Part shown: positions 36,846-46,117 of the stretch, piece after piece | Numbering within the stretch: the stretch's first letter is position 1 | How the letters are laid out: each line of letters begins with the position of its first letter | From: Ruegeria conchae | GTDB lineage: Bacteria > Pseudomonadota > Alphaproteobacteria > Rhodobacterales > Rhodobacteraceae | Direction: 5' to 3' | Assembly: GCF_000192475.1 (NCBI RefSeq) | Contig: NZ_AEYW01000005.1 | Span: forward strand, 1-58,406 | Length of the DNA: 58,406 nt | Program-made: the position numbers and the translations under genes | Notes under the pieces: generated by a model | What the model saw: the letters and a program-made list of their open reading frames with translations, nothing else | What the model was told of the DNA's origin: nothing | Databases searched by the model: none

Positions 36846-37556
36846 TCACGACTCTGTGTTTGGTGGCGCTGTCATCATGACGGTTCGCGAATGCGAGGCG
36901 AACTCGCGACGATATAGGACTCCAAATGTAACGGCTGAGCTCAGTATTAATGCCATTGGTCCCAAAATCCAGGCAATGGATGCCAAAGCAAAGTAGGTTG
37001 CCCGCAACGCGCGATTGAAACTGCGCGCCGCCGTGATGCAGATATCGCCCGCCTGAGCGGCACGGGCATAGGCCTGCGGATGGTCGGGGTCGTTTGGAAC
37101 CGCGGCCATCAGGATGGCGCAATATCCAAACAAACGATGCGACCATACAAATTTCAGAAATGCGTTCGACAGAAAAAGAAGAATAATCAGTATTTTGACT
37201 TCCCACACCATTGCGGGCGCACGGCCAATGGCAAGGTCTTCGGCAACTCCGGCCAAGCGCTCGGTATTGCCAAGCAGCGCCAAGCCACCGCCAATTGCAA
37301 TCATGATCGTTGACGCAAAGAACGTACTGCCCTGACGCATGGCCGAGATCACCTGCGCATCGAACACACGTGGCTGGCGCGTCACCATCTCTCGCATCCA
37401 GACCTTGCGGAAATCATCCATCATCAACGACACCGACGGTTTCTGAGAGGATGGATTCTCGATCCTCCATCCAATTCCCAGCCAAGCTGCAAACAGAAGC
37501 AGTACGGCAACGTAGTCTAGCGGAGAGAACAGCAGCGCGCGGTCGATCCAAGTCAT
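36846..37556 (-). CDS. DUF599 family membrane protein, 236 aa
   Basis: Four to five membrane helices (about residues 13-30, 68-92, 106-126, 182-220). The block MMDDFRKVWMREMVTRQPRVFDAQVISAMRQGSTFFASTIMIAIGG near residues 46-90 is the recognisable DUF599 part. Its role is unknown. It is divergent from glcD; the 80-base gap holds the inverted repeats described at glcD. The start ATG gives the first helix right after a few residues. Confidence 0.88.
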   Translation of the reverse strand: MTWIDRALLFSPLDYVAVLLLFAAWLGIGWRIENPSSQKPSVSLMMDDFRKVWMREMVTRQPRVFDAQVISAMRQGSTFFASTIMIAIGGGLALLGNTERLAGVAEDLAIGRAPAMVWEVKILIILLFLSNAFLKFVWSHRLFGYCAILMAAVPNDPDHPQAYARAAQAGDICITAARSFNRALRATYFALASIAWILGPMALILSSAVTFGVLYRREFASHSRTVMMTAPPNTES

Positions 37557-37594
37557 GCCGCGACACTATTGCTGGATTCAGAAACTTGCCAGCC

Positions 37595-37622
37595 GGTAAA
37601 ATTGGTAATATAATTTTACCAA
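37595..37622. promoter_or_regulatory. nested inverted repeats before glcD
   Basis: GGTAAAATT (37595-37603) and AATTTTACC (37612-37620) form a perfect dyad. TTGGTAA (37602-37608) and TTACCAA (37616-37622) form another that shares the right half. GGTAA thus appears twice in tandem 9 bases apart, facing TTACC. The site ends 2 bases before the GGAGGG ribosome binding site of glcD, so a bound repressor would block transcription or translation. GntR-type regulators commonly use GGT/ACC dyads. Confidence 0.7.
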
Positions 37623-37636
37623 ATGGAGGGTCAGCG

Positions 37637-39076
37637 ATGGAAATGCCCAAGCCAAATCCGGATGTCATGGCGCGTAAGCAAGCTTTGGTTGCGCGGTTGC
37701 AGCAGGTCCTGCCGAGGGATGCCGTCATCCACGATGTGGCCGAAACGCGTGCATATGAATGTGATGCATTGACCGCTTACAAATGTCCGCCCTTGTTGGC
37801 AGTACTGCCGTCGACAACACAGCAGGTTTCCGATGTTTTGCGCATTTGCCACGAACTGAGTGTGCCCGTGGTGCCGCGCGGTGCGGGGACCTCGTTGGCC
37901 GGCGGTGCTTTGCCGACAGCGGATTGCGTGATCTTAGGCGTTGCTCGGATGAATGAAGTGTTGGAGGTCGACTACGACAATCGGTTTATCAAGGTGCAGA
38001 CCGGCCGAACCAATTTGAGTGTGACCGGAGCTGTTGAAGAAGAGGATTTCTTCTACGCCCCTGATCCTTCGTCCCAACTTGCCTGCGCCATCGCCGGGAA
38101 TATCGCGATGAATTCGGGCGGGGCGCATTGCCTGAAATATGGCGTGACGACCAACAACCTGATGGGCGTCACCATGGTGATGATGGATGGCAGTGTGGTC
38201 GAAATCGGAGGCACGTATCTGGATGCTGGTGGGTTGGACCTGCTGGGCGTGATTTGCGGATCCGAAGGGCAGCTGGGAATCGTAACCGAAGCGACGTTGC
38301 GTATCCTGCGCAAACCGGAAGGGGCACGGCCCGTTCTGATGGGCTTTGATGACAATGAAGTTGCGGGCCAATGTGTCTCTGACATTATCAAATCGGGCAT
38401 TCTACCCGTCGCAATCGAGTTTATGGACCGCCTCTGTATCAGGGCCTGCGAGAATTTCGCCCATGCTGGCTATCCCGATTGTGAGGCGTTGCTGATCGTC
38501 GAGGTTGAAGGGTCAGAGGCTGAGATCGACAGCCAGCTTTCGAAGATCATCGAGATTGCCAAACGCCACAATCCCGTTGAGCTGCGCGAAAGCCAATCCG
38601 CTGATGAAAGCGCGCGTATCTGGCTGGGGCGGAAATCGGCCTTTGGTGCGATGGGGCAGATCAACGATTATATGTGTCTTGATGGGACGATCCCGGTCTC
38701 ATCGCTGCCCTTTGTGCTGCGCCGCATCGGAGAGTTGAGCAAGGACTACGGCCTACCTGTTGGCAACGTGTTTCATGCCGGTGACGGTAACATGCACCCC
38801 TTGATCCTTTTTGACGCCAACAAACCGGGTGATCTTGAGAAATGCGAGGCGTTCGGGGCGGACATCCTGAAGCTTTGCGTCGATGCCGGAGGCTGCCTGA
38901 CGGGGGAGCATGGGGTTGGCATCGAAAAGCGCGATCTTATGACCCATCAATATGCAGCTCAGGATCTTGAGGCACAGATGGCTGTGAAAGATGTGTTTGA
39001 TCCTAACTGGCTGCTGAATCCAGCCAAAGTGTTCCCATTGGCGGCGTCAGCGGGACGCAGGATGGCGGCGGAATAG
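37637..39076 (+). CDS. glcD: glycolate oxidase subunit GlcD, 479 aa
   Basis: The FAD-linked catalytic subunit of glycolate oxidase. The PCMH-type FAD domain has VVPRGAGTSLAGGALPT near residue 80 and ACAIAGNIAMNSGGAHCLKYGVT near 155. The C-terminal part includes GNVFHAGDGNMHPLI near residue 380 and LTGEHGVGIEKR near 425. It oxidises glycolate to glyoxylate with GlcE and GlcF, encoded just downstream. GGAGGG at 37625-37630 supports this ATG; the open frame upstream is unrelated. Confidence 0.95.
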   Translation: MEMPKPNPDVMARKQALVARLQQVLPRDAVIHDVAETRAYECDALTAYKCPPLLAVLPSTTQQVSDVLRICHELSVPVVPRGAGTSLAGGALPTADCVILGVARMNEVLEVDYDNRFIKVQTGRTNLSVTGAVEEEDFFYAPDPSSQLACAIAGNIAMNSGGAHCLKYGVTTNNLMGVTMVMMDGSVVEIGGTYLDAGGLDLLGVICGSEGQLGIVTEATLRILRKPEGARPVLMGFDDNEVAGQCVSDIIKSGILPVAIEFMDRLCIRACENFAHAGYPDCEALLIVEVEGSEAEIDSQLSKIIEIAKRHNPVELRESQSADESARIWLGRKSAFGAMGQINDYMCLDGTIPVSSLPFVLRRIGELSKDYGLPVGNVFHAGDGNMHPLILFDANKPGDLEKCEAFGADILKLCVDAGGCLTGEHGVGIEKRDLMTHQYAAQDLEAQMAVKDVFDPNWLLNPAKVFPLAASAGRRMAAE

Positions 39077-39112
39077 GGGCTTTGCCCTCACCTTCAAGAA
39101 ATTTGTGAAAAG

Positions 39113-40216
39113 ATGAACGCAATGAGACCTGAAACCGAGGCTGAACTTGCAGAAACCGTTGCTGGGCTTAACGGACCCGTATGTATTGCCGGCGGTGGCA
39201 CACGCGGCGTTGTTGGTGCGGAACCGGAGCTGAGTACCGCTGGATTGAGCGGGATTACTCTCTATGAACCCGGAGCACTGACTCTGGTCGCGCGTGCGGG
39301 AACTCCTGTTGCTGAGATTGAGGCGGCTCTGGATGGCGAGGGTCAGCAATTGGCATTCGAGCCAATGGATCACCGCGGTTTGTTGGGCACGACTGGTGAA
39401 CCGACGATTGGAGGCGTTGTTGCAGCCAACATCTCGGGGTCTCGCAGAATTCAGGCCGGGGCCTGCCGGGATTTCCTGCTGGGCGTCCGTTATGTCGATG
39501 GCCTTGGGCAAGTCATCAAAAATGGTGGACGGGTGATGAAAAATGTCACCGGCTACGATTTGGTGAAACTGGTGGCCGGGTCATGGGGCACATTGGGGGT
39601 TTTGTCAGAAGTCTCGCTGAAGGTTTTGCCCAAGCCAGAGACTCAGGCCACATTGGCTGTCAGTGCCGATGATGTAGGAACCGCAGTTGATCTTATGTCG
39701 ACTGCCCTGAGATCCCCATACGAAGTGAGCGGCGCGGCGTATGATCCGAAGGATAGACAGGCGTTTTTGAGGATCGAGGGATTTGCCGACTCGGTCGCTT
39801 ATCGGGCTAGTCGATTGAGCGAAATCCTTGGCAACGAATGCACCGAGTTGGAGGAGTCGCGCAAGCGGTGGGCTGATCTGCGCGATGTGCGTGCGTTCCA
39901 TGATCTGGAAGGCGATGTCTGGCGCTTGTCGGTGAAACCCGGTGATGCCCTGGTCATTGCGGATCGGATCGAAGCAGGGAGGACCCTGCTTGATTGGGGT
40001 GGTGGTTTGATATGGGCGCTGGTGCCAAAGGGCACGGATTTGCGTGCGCGCTTGGGGGCCTTCGAGGGCCATGCGAGCCTTGTACGTGCAGATGCCCATA
40101 CGATGGACGAATTTGGTCGGTTTCAACCAGAGAACCATCAGGTTAGGGCTCTAACAAGGGCAATTCGGCTGAAATTCGATCCGCGTAGCGTGTTCAATCC
40201 GGGTCTTATGGGGTAG
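39113..40216 (+). CDS. glcE: glycolate oxidase subunit GlcE, 367 aa
   Basis: A smaller FAD-binding relative of GlcD. GGGTRGVVGAEPELST near residue 25 and the FAD block GTTGEPTIGGVVAANISGSRRIQAGACRDFLLG near residues 90-120 are present, as is NGGRVMKNVTGYDLVKLVAGSWGTLG near 140, the family signature. It bridges GlcD and the iron-sulfur subunit GlcF. A second ATG three codons in is an alternative start. It ends 3 bases before glcF. Confidence 0.95.
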   Translation: MNAMRPETEAELAETVAGLNGPVCIAGGGTRGVVGAEPELSTAGLSGITLYEPGALTLVARAGTPVAEIEAALDGEGQQLAFEPMDHRGLLGTTGEPTIGGVVAANISGSRRIQAGACRDFLLGVRYVDGLGQVIKNGGRVMKNVTGYDLVKLVAGSWGTLGVLSEVSLKVLPKPETQATLAVSADDVGTAVDLMSTALRSPYEVSGAAYDPKDRQAFLRIEGFADSVAYRASRLSEILGNECTELEESRKRWADLRDVRAFHDLEGDVWRLSVKPGDALVIADRIEAGRTLLDWGGGLIWALVPKGTDLRARLGAFEGHASLVRADAHTMDEFGRFQPENHQVRALTRAIRLKFDPRSVFNPGLMG

Positions 40217-40219
40217 ACG

Positions 40220-41533
40220 ATGCAGACGACATTTACCGAAAAGCAGCTGCAGGACCCCGCGATTGAGCGGTCCAATGAAATTCTGCGGAACTGCGTTCAT
40301 TGTGGTTTCTGTACTGCAACGTGCCCCACTTACCAGGTTCTTGGTGATGAGTTGGACAGTCCTCGCGGACGCATCTATCTGATCAAGGATATGTTGGAGA
40401 ATGAACGTGTCCCGGACGAAAAGACCGTCAAGCATATCGACCGCTGCTTATCTTGCCTCGCCTGTATGACCACTTGTCCCTCGGGTGTGCACTATATGCA
40501 TCTGGTCGATCACGCGCGGGAATACATCGAAGATAATTACAAACGCCCATTCTCGGATCAGGCACTGCGTTGGATACTGGCCAAAATCTTACCTTATCCT
40601 ACGCGCTTTCGATGGGCGCTGATTGGTGCAAAGCTGGGCCGCCCGTTCCGGTTTTTGATGCCGGATGCGCGACTGAAAGCGATGCTGGATATGGCGCCCA
40701 AGCATATTCCACCGGTTAGTCGCAATGATGATCCCCAAAGTTTTGCACCAAAAGGTTCAAGAACCATGCGTGTGGCGTTGATGACAGGGTGCGCGCAAAA
40801 AGCGCTGAATACAGACATCAACGATGCCACGATTCGTCTGCTGACACGCTTGGGATGTGAGGTAGTGGTTGCTGAAGGGGCAGGGTGTTGTGGAGCGTTA
40901 ACTCATCATATGGGTAAAACGGGCGAAAGCCACGCTTCTGCCGCCACCAACATCCGGGCCTGGACGCGCGAAATGGATGGCGATGGCTTAGATGCGATTG
41001 TCATTAATACATCGGGGTGTGGGACTACGGTGAAGGATTATGGCCACATGTTCCGCAACGACCCGCTTGCTGCAGATGCCGCGCGTGTGTCGGCGTTGGC
41101 GATGGATATCAGCGAACTGTTGGTTCAGTTGGAGCTGCCATTCAGTGACAAAAAAGAACTGGTCGTTGCCTACCATGCAGCATGCTCTCTGCAGCATGGC
41201 CAAAAAGTTACTACCCACCCCAAAAGTCTGTTGAAATCTGCTGGATTCACTGTGTTAGAGCCTACTAATAATCATTTATGCTGCGGCAGCGCCGGAACCT
41301 ATAACCTTATGCAGCCTGAAATTTCCAGTCAGCTAAAACAGCGCAAGGTGCGCTCGCTTGAGGCCAGAAATCCCGATGTGATCGCAGCAGGAAACATAGG
41401 GTGCATGATGCAGATCGGGTCCGGAACCGACACGCCCGTTATCCATACCGTCGAACTGCTGGATTGGGCCACAGGTGGGCCCAAACCGCGCGCGCTGCAC
41501 GGTGATACCAGCGGCATACCGCAATTACGTTAG
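40220..41533 (+). CDS. glcF: glycolate oxidase iron-sulfur subunit GlcF, 437 aa
   Basis: Two 4Fe-4S motifs are visible: CVHCGFCTATCPTY near residue 28 and CLSCLACMTTCPSG near residue 76. The C-terminal half holds the two CCG-type cysteine blocks GCCGALTHHMG near 222 and HLCCGSAGTYN near 353. It passes electrons from GlcD/GlcE to the membrane quinone pool. Length matches the usual GlcF. It closes the glcDEF operon. Confidence 0.95.
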   Translation: MQTTFTEKQLQDPAIERSNEILRNCVHCGFCTATCPTYQVLGDELDSPRGRIYLIKDMLENERVPDEKTVKHIDRCLSCLACMTTCPSGVHYMHLVDHAREYIEDNYKRPFSDQALRWILAKILPYPTRFRWALIGAKLGRPFRFLMPDARLKAMLDMAPKHIPPVSRNDDPQSFAPKGSRTMRVALMTGCAQKALNTDINDATIRLLTRLGCEVVVAEGAGCCGALTHHMGKTGESHASAATNIRAWTREMDGDGLDAIVINTSGCGTTVKDYGHMFRNDPLAADAARVSALAMDISELLVQLELPFSDKKELVVAYHAACSLQHGQKVTTHPKSLLKSAGFTVLEPTNNHLCCGSAGTYNLMQPEISSQLKQRKVRSLEARNPDVIAAGNIGCMMQIGSGTDTPVIHTVELLDWATGGPKPRALHGDTSGIPQLR

Positions 41534-41650
41534 CCAATTGCTGCAAGCGGGCATCAGATCAGAGCGAATCCAGAACGGGCCGCATTTGCCCTATTTTCGC
41601 CGTACCCACAGCATACGAATGTTGATCGGACCACTTGACCGGAGACCTGT

Positions 41651-42436
41651 GTGCGCAACTGGATCACGGCTATTACGCTTAGCTTGCTGCCTTTGGCAGG
41701 GCAGGCGCAGGATTCAGGGCTTAAAAGCCTTGATACCACTGACGCTGGACGAGAGTGGATGGCGGTTGGTCGGCTGGATATTGATGGAACCGGGTTCTGC
41801 ACCGGATCGCTCATATCTCCAACGCTGGTTCTGACCGCAGCGCATTGCCTTTTCGATAAAGCGACGAAACAGCGGATTGATCCGGCGCGGATCGAGTTTT
41901 TGGCGGGTTGGCGTCTTGGGCATGCGTCGGCATATCGACCGGCACGGCGAACGGTGGTGCATCCGGAATATAAATATGTCGGTGATTTATCGGCGACACG
42001 CGTACGTCACGATATCGCATTGATCGAGCTCTGGCAGCCGATCCGCAACACATCGGTCATACCTTTTGAAACCGGACACCGCCCAACTCGCGGTGAAGAG
42101 GTCGGTGTTGTCTCTTACGCCCATGACCGGTCCGAAGCACCGTCTCTGCAAGAGGTCTGTTCAGTCATCGGCCGTCAGGCGGGCATCCTGATCATGTCTT
42201 GTGACGTGGATTTCGGAGCGTCCGGTGCGCCGATTTTTTCGTTTGAGGGTGAACGCCCTCGCATCGTTTCAGTCGTAGCCGCCAAAGCTGAAATGCAGGG
42301 TCAACGCGTTGCGCTGGGCACCGACTTGAACGAATCTTTGGAATTGTTGCAGGCCGAGCTTTCCCAAGGGCGAGGTATGAACGCGTCTCTGGACAACAAC
42401 ACCAAACATCTTGGAGCAAAATTCGTTAAGCCATGA
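41651..42436 (+). CDS. secreted trypsin-like serine protease, first copy, 261 aa
   Basis: A signal peptide (MRNWITAITLSLLPLAGQAQ) is followed by an S1-type fold: VLTAAHCLFD gives the catalytic His near residue 67, HDIALIEL the Asp near 120, and FGASGAPIF the Ser near 191. The canonical GDSGGP is changed to GASGAP, as in many bacterial V8/trypsin-like proteins. GTG start with GGAG at 41641-41644. It overlaps the second copy by 4 bases (ATGA). The target is unknown; periplasmic or extracellular. Confidence 0.88.
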   Translation: MRNWITAITLSLLPLAGQAQDSGLKSLDTTDAGREWMAVGRLDIDGTGFCTGSLISPTLVLTAAHCLFDKATKQRIDPARIEFLAGWRLGHASAYRPARRTVVHPEYKYVGDLSATRVRHDIALIELWQPIRNTSVIPFETGHRPTRGEEVGVVSYAHDRSEAPSLQEVCSVIGRQAGILIMSCDVDFGASGAPIFSFEGERPRIVSVVAAKAEMQGQRVALGTDLNESLELLQAELSQGRGMNASLDNNTKHLGAKFVKP

Positions 42437-43251
42437 CCCGGTTATTATTCAAAATTATTTTATGTTTTTCCGTTCTTGCAACCACATCTCAGGCCCAGAC
42501 CGGAAACAAGCGCCGTCTGACTGACCGGGATGATCTGTACGGATGGGAAGCGGTTGGCCGACTGGATTTTGGCGATAAGGGTTTTTGCACGGGTACATTG
42601 ATTGCTCAGGATATCGTATTGACGGCCGCCCACTGCGCGCTGGACAAGGCGACTGGTAAATCATACGCCCCCGGCGAAGTGACATTTCGCGCCGGGCTAA
42701 GCGATGGCGAAGCGCTGGCCGAGCGGAAGGTTATCCAGATCGCCGCGCACCCGGATTTTGTCGCGAACGCCCCTGTCTCGGCCCCTCGGGTTCGGGTGGA
42801 TGTGGCTCTAATGCGGCTCGAAGAGCCGATTCCCTACTCTATTGCTGATCCGTTTGCCCTGCACAGTGGCCGCGTAACCGACAATGAAATCAGCGTCGCA
42901 TCTTATGGGCGCGGCAGGGAAGACGCGATCCTGCGGCAGCGATCCTGTCACATTCTTCAGCGTGGACAGGGCCTGATCGTGTTTAACTGCGACGTCACAT
43001 TTGGATCGTCTGGCTCGGCCATTCTGGCAAAGAAGGGGCCGCGCTGGCAGATATTGTCGGTTGCCTCGGCAATTTCAACGAATGGAGGTCAGAAAGTCGG
43101 CTACGGTATGGAGTTGTCGGGAATCGTTTCAGAATTGAAGGCGATCCTGCGCCGTGATGCACCCCGGCCAACGGCCACGATCCGCAGATTGCAGCCCGGA
43201 TCAGACAAATCCAGCTCGGGTGCCAAATTCATCAGCGCCGGCGGGTCTTGA
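42433..43251 (+). CDS. secreted trypsin-like serine protease, second copy, 272 aa
   Basis: Paralogue of the preceding gene. A signal peptide (residues about 1-22, ending SQAQ) is followed by VLTAAHCALDKA (His), VDVALMRLE (Asp) and FGSSGSAIL (Ser). The two copies share FCTG-LI, the AAHC-LDKATGK region and a GAKF-I C-terminal motif (GAKFVKP versus GAKFISA), which implies tandem duplication. The Ser loop is more divergent (GSSGSA, no Pro). Its stop codon overlaps the -35 element of the hsp20 promoter. Confidence 0.88.
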   Translation: MTRLLFKIILCFSVLATTSQAQTGNKRRLTDRDDLYGWEAVGRLDFGDKGFCTGTLIAQDIVLTAAHCALDKATGKSYAPGEVTFRAGLSDGEALAERKVIQIAAHPDFVANAPVSAPRVRVDVALMRLEEPIPYSIADPFALHSGRVTDNEISVASYGRGREDAILRQRSCHILQRGQGLIVFNCDVTFGSSGSAILAKKGPRWQILSVASAISTNGGQKVGYGMELSGIVSELKAILRRDAPRPTATIRRLQPGSDKSSSGAKFISAGGS

Positions 43252-43275
43252 ACCCGAACAAACTGCTTCCCATGT
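43247..43275 (+). promoter_or_regulatory. RpoH (sigma-32) type promoter of hsp20
   Basis: CTTGAA at 43247-43252, then 15 bases, then TCCCATGT at 43268-43275. As CTTG-N18-CCCATGT this fits the alphaproteobacterial heat-shock pattern (CTTG-N17/18-CYTATNT) with one mismatch. It lies about 100 bases before the hsp20 start. Confidence 0.7.
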
Positions 43276-43372
43276 GAGTTTTACCGGATCGCCACGATTG
43301 GGGTCCGGGAAACTCACCGCCCGTCCATACCGGAGGGCAAATTCGTAAATCGCTCAATGATGAGGATACGAC

Positions 43373-43840
43373 ATGCGTACATTTGACTTTGCACCGCTTC
43401 ACCGCGCCACTATCGGTTTCGATCAGATCGCAGACATGATGGACAGGGTTCTGACCAACGACGTGGCTCAGCCCAGCTATCCCCCTTACAACATTGAAAA
43501 GACCGATGCTGACACCTATCGCATCTCGGTCGCTGTTGCCGGGTTCTCTGAAGCTGATCTGTCAGTTGAAGTAAAAGAAAATTCGTTGGTTGTCTCTGGC
43601 AAGAAATCCGCCGAGGACAAGGATCGCAGCTACCTGCACCGTGGCATCGCGACCCGCGCATTCGAGCGCCGTTTCGCCCTGGCCGACCACGTTCGCGTCA
43701 CCGGCGCAAGCCATGAGAACGGCATGCTGAACATCGACCTGAAGCGCGAAGTGCCCGAAGCCCTTAAGCCGCGCCGAATCGAGATCTCTTCGGCAAATGC
43801 CATCGAAAAGGATGTGGTTGACGCAAAAGCCGTGAACTAA
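43373..43840 (+). CDS. small heat shock protein Hsp20 (IbpA-like), 155 aa
   Basis: An alpha-crystallin-type chaperone: TFDFAPLHRATIGFDQIADMMDRVL at the N-terminus and YPPYNIEKTDADTYRISVAVAGFSEADLSVEV starting the core. RAFERRFALADHVRVTGASHENGMLNIDLKREVPEALKPRRIEI is the conserved end of the domain. It holds denatured proteins for refolding. A GAGGA lies before the ATG and an RpoH-type promoter upstream, so heat induction is expected. A terminator follows. Confidence 0.95.
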   Translation: MRTFDFAPLHRATIGFDQIADMMDRVLTNDVAQPSYPPYNIEKTDADTYRISVAVAGFSEADLSVEVKENSLVVSGKKSAEDKDRSYLHRGIATRAFERRFALADHVRVTGASHENGMLNIDLKREVPEALKPRRIEISSANAIEKDVVDAKAVN

Positions 43841-43892
43841 CGCCTTTGATCACGTCGCGATAATCTTCTCCTCTCTGGGTTATCGCAACACA

Positions 43893-43920
43893 CGCCCCGC
43901 GTTCCTCCAGACGCGGGGCG
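43893..43920 (+). terminator. intrinsic terminator of hsp20
   Basis: CGCCCCGCGT and ACGCGGGGCG pair over an 8-base loop, followed by TTGTCGTT. It lies about 50 bases after the hsp20 stop. The remaining 200 bases to the next gene are AT-rich with no gene visible. Confidence 0.85.
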
Positions 43921-44119
43921 TTGTCGTTCCAGAGTAATGACCGAATGGACCGACTTCTGGCAAATTAGCCTATCGCGATTCGAATGCCGAGGTGTGCCGT
44001 TTTTGCCAATTTTATCTGGGTACAGAGAACAATGAGTTCCGGTCGCCGACCGAAACAGATATCTATCGTAAATACATCATCTCTGATTTCCTCGGGCTAA
44101 ATTTTTTGGGCAAGAAGCG

Positions 44120-45943
44120 TTGAACAGTTATTCTAAGCACCACTTGTCCAAGTTTTCCGTCTCAAATTATTTAATCTGCGCGGCGTGCATTCTAGTCGCA
44201 GTGTTCTTTGTCAGATATGGCATGATTGACGCTAGCCTGTATCAAACGCGTGACGATGGTGTCATTACAATGAGTGCAGGGCGAAACCTTGTTGACTTTG
44301 GCTTTGTCGGCGTAAGTCCCTCTGGCCCAATTGTCGAAGCATCTTCCAGCCCTGTGCAAATGATTCTATATGCCGCTACCTATGCTATGACCGGCATTAA
44401 TTACGCATCATTTGCCTTTTTACAAACGCTTGTTGCGACATTGCTATTGGGCGCGGCGGTAGCTTTGGCACTTGGCGTTTCAAGGGCCGAAGGTCTGTTT
44501 TCTATTCTGCTATTGTCGCTCGCATTGAGTTTTGTGTATCCATTTTTCCTCTGGCATGGGTCCGGGATGGAAAACGCTTTAACTCATTTCCTAATCGTAC
44601 TGAGCATCGCAGGGCTTGTTCGGATGATAAGGTGCAAGCGCGTGTCGTTCCTCTGGGCCATTCCCTTGGTCCTAACGTGCTTTGTAAGGCTGGAGCTTCT
44701 GCTTACTATAGTGGCTTTATTAGGTTTGTTTTCAGTCTATTGGCAGCGCAAGTTTCATTCATTTGGGGCGCTAAAGTTTTCGTTTTTGGTTGCGGCGCTA
44801 TGTGTCGTCATTCATGGAATTCGATTTGCCTATTTCGGAGAATTCTTCCCAAATACCGCTGCGGCGCAGGGTATTTCTCCACTTGACCGAGTGCAGGCGC
44901 TGTTATCAGGATCCGTTCAACCAATGGTCGAAGGAATGCAGGTATCGGCTTATAACTTTGTGCAAGGTGGCTGGTGGCTAGCCGTTGTTTGCCTACCACT
45001 TGTCTTCAGATTGGGGATGGACGCTGCTGATAAATTTCTGATTTCTGCGATATTAGTTGTCTTGTGCGTGGCGCTTATTTCTCCTGTATTCTTGGGCCGT
45101 CCTCGGATCGATTGGATGCGCACTTACAGCTATGTCACGGTCGTTTCTCTCCTGCTCCCGACATGGTGTGTTTATCACGCTGTTGCGTCGCGAAGAATTG
45201 TTGAACTTCGTACTATTGCTGTAGTTGGCGTTGTTGCTTCGGTCTGGATGTATCGAACGGAGCCTTACTATCTTGGCTGGGCAGTCGATGGTTTTGATCA
45301 AGTGCGTCGAGAATTCAATGCGATTGCTCAGAACAACGAAATCCGACGACCGTTGGTATCTAACCCGGATCTTGGTGTGATGTCATGGCACAAGCAGTTC
45401 AATATTCTTGATCTTGGAATGCTTGGTAGTCCGGTTATGGCGAACTTGCACAAAAATCCGGGTATTGCCGATTATGTACTAGACTTCACCAAGCCGGATA
45501 TCGTCGAAAGCCATGGCTTTTGGACGGGACTATACTGTAGGGATCTATTTCAGGATGCCCGCTTCCAAGATCAATATCGATCAGTATCACCTAAGCTCTC
45601 AGTCCAAGAAATGTGCGGTGCACGACGGAATGAAAAAGCCATTTGGATAAGAAAATCAATAGAACTCGGTTCTTCCAGCGCAGAAAGGCAGTTCCTGGAT
45701 CGGCTACAAGATGAGTTTTTGATCGATACGATCAAACAAGAATTTGATCTTTGTGATCCTGAAAAGATTGACTGCCGTTATGTAATGCGAACCGTTTTTC
45801 GATTCGTCCCGGAACTGATGGAGCAAAGGCAACTGAATGAAGTTCTTTCTCTTTTTGATGATGATATCGAGCGCGCGTATTTATCGAGTGTCTACGATAA
45901 TGACGCGACTGACAAAATTACAAATCACTTCTTCATAGATTAA
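44120..45943 (+). CDS. GT-C-like polytopic membrane protein, AT-rich, 607 aa
   Basis: About eleven hydrophobic segments between residues 15 and 415, then a soluble tail of about 190 residues. The first loop contains TRDDGVITMSAGRNLVDFGFVGVSPSGPIVEASSSPVQ, which resembles the Asp-Asp loop and E-x-SSP-type segment of GT-C glycosyltransferases that use lipid-linked sugars. The later FAYFGEFFPNTAAAQG also fits that superfamily. The start is TTG at 44120, with a weak AAGAAG before it. AT content is clearly higher than in hsp20 before or the operon after, so recent acquisition is likely. No partner polysaccharide genes are adjacent. Confidence 0.7.
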   Translation: MNSYSKHHLSKFSVSNYLICAACILVAVFFVRYGMIDASLYQTRDDGVITMSAGRNLVDFGFVGVSPSGPIVEASSSPVQMILYAATYAMTGINYASFAFLQTLVATLLLGAAVALALGVSRAEGLFSILLLSLALSFVYPFFLWHGSGMENALTHFLIVLSIAGLVRMIRCKRVSFLWAIPLVLTCFVRLELLLTIVALLGLFSVYWQRKFHSFGALKFSFLVAALCVVIHGIRFAYFGEFFPNTAAAQGISPLDRVQALLSGSVQPMVEGMQVSAYNFVQGGWWLAVVCLPLVFRLGMDAADKFLISAILVVLCVALISPVFLGRPRIDWMRTYSYVTVVSLLLPTWCVYHAVASRRIVELRTIAVVGVVASVWMYRTEPYYLGWAVDGFDQVRREFNAIAQNNEIRRPLVSNPDLGVMSWHKQFNILDLGMLGSPVMANLHKNPGIADYVLDFTKPDIVESHGFWTGLYCRDLFQDARFQDQYRSVSPKLSVQEMCGARRNEKAIWIRKSIELGSSSAERQFLDRLQDEFLIDTIKQEFDLCDPEKIDCRYVMRTVFRFVPELMEQRQLNEVLSLFDDDIERAYLSSVYDNDATDKITNHFFID

Positions 45944-46053
45944 AGAGCAATTTGGATGTTTCGGGAAATCCATCTTGGCGTTTCAGTCTATGGTATCCCT
46001 TCTTTCATTTCATGTCTGAATTTGCCAATCTTCGTGGGGATTTAACACTTAGA

Positions 46054-46078
46054 GGGATGTAAATCTGTGTAACATCCC
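46054..46078. promoter_or_regulatory. dyad upstream of the coiled-coil/AAA+ operon
   Basis: GGGATGT and ACATCCC pair around 11 bases, 40 bases before the first gene of the operon. It may be an operator or leader hairpin. I saw no clear -35/-10 pair. Confidence 0.5.
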
Positions 46079-46117
46079 CTATCTTATTGGGTAGATAAGA
46101 AAAAAGGAATAGGACAG

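Noticed and set aside
43276..43372. ROSE-type RNA thermometer before hsp20
   Set aside because: A TCGCT precedes the ribosome binding site, but I could not draw the expected chain of stems; the RpoH-type promoter is the better explanation.
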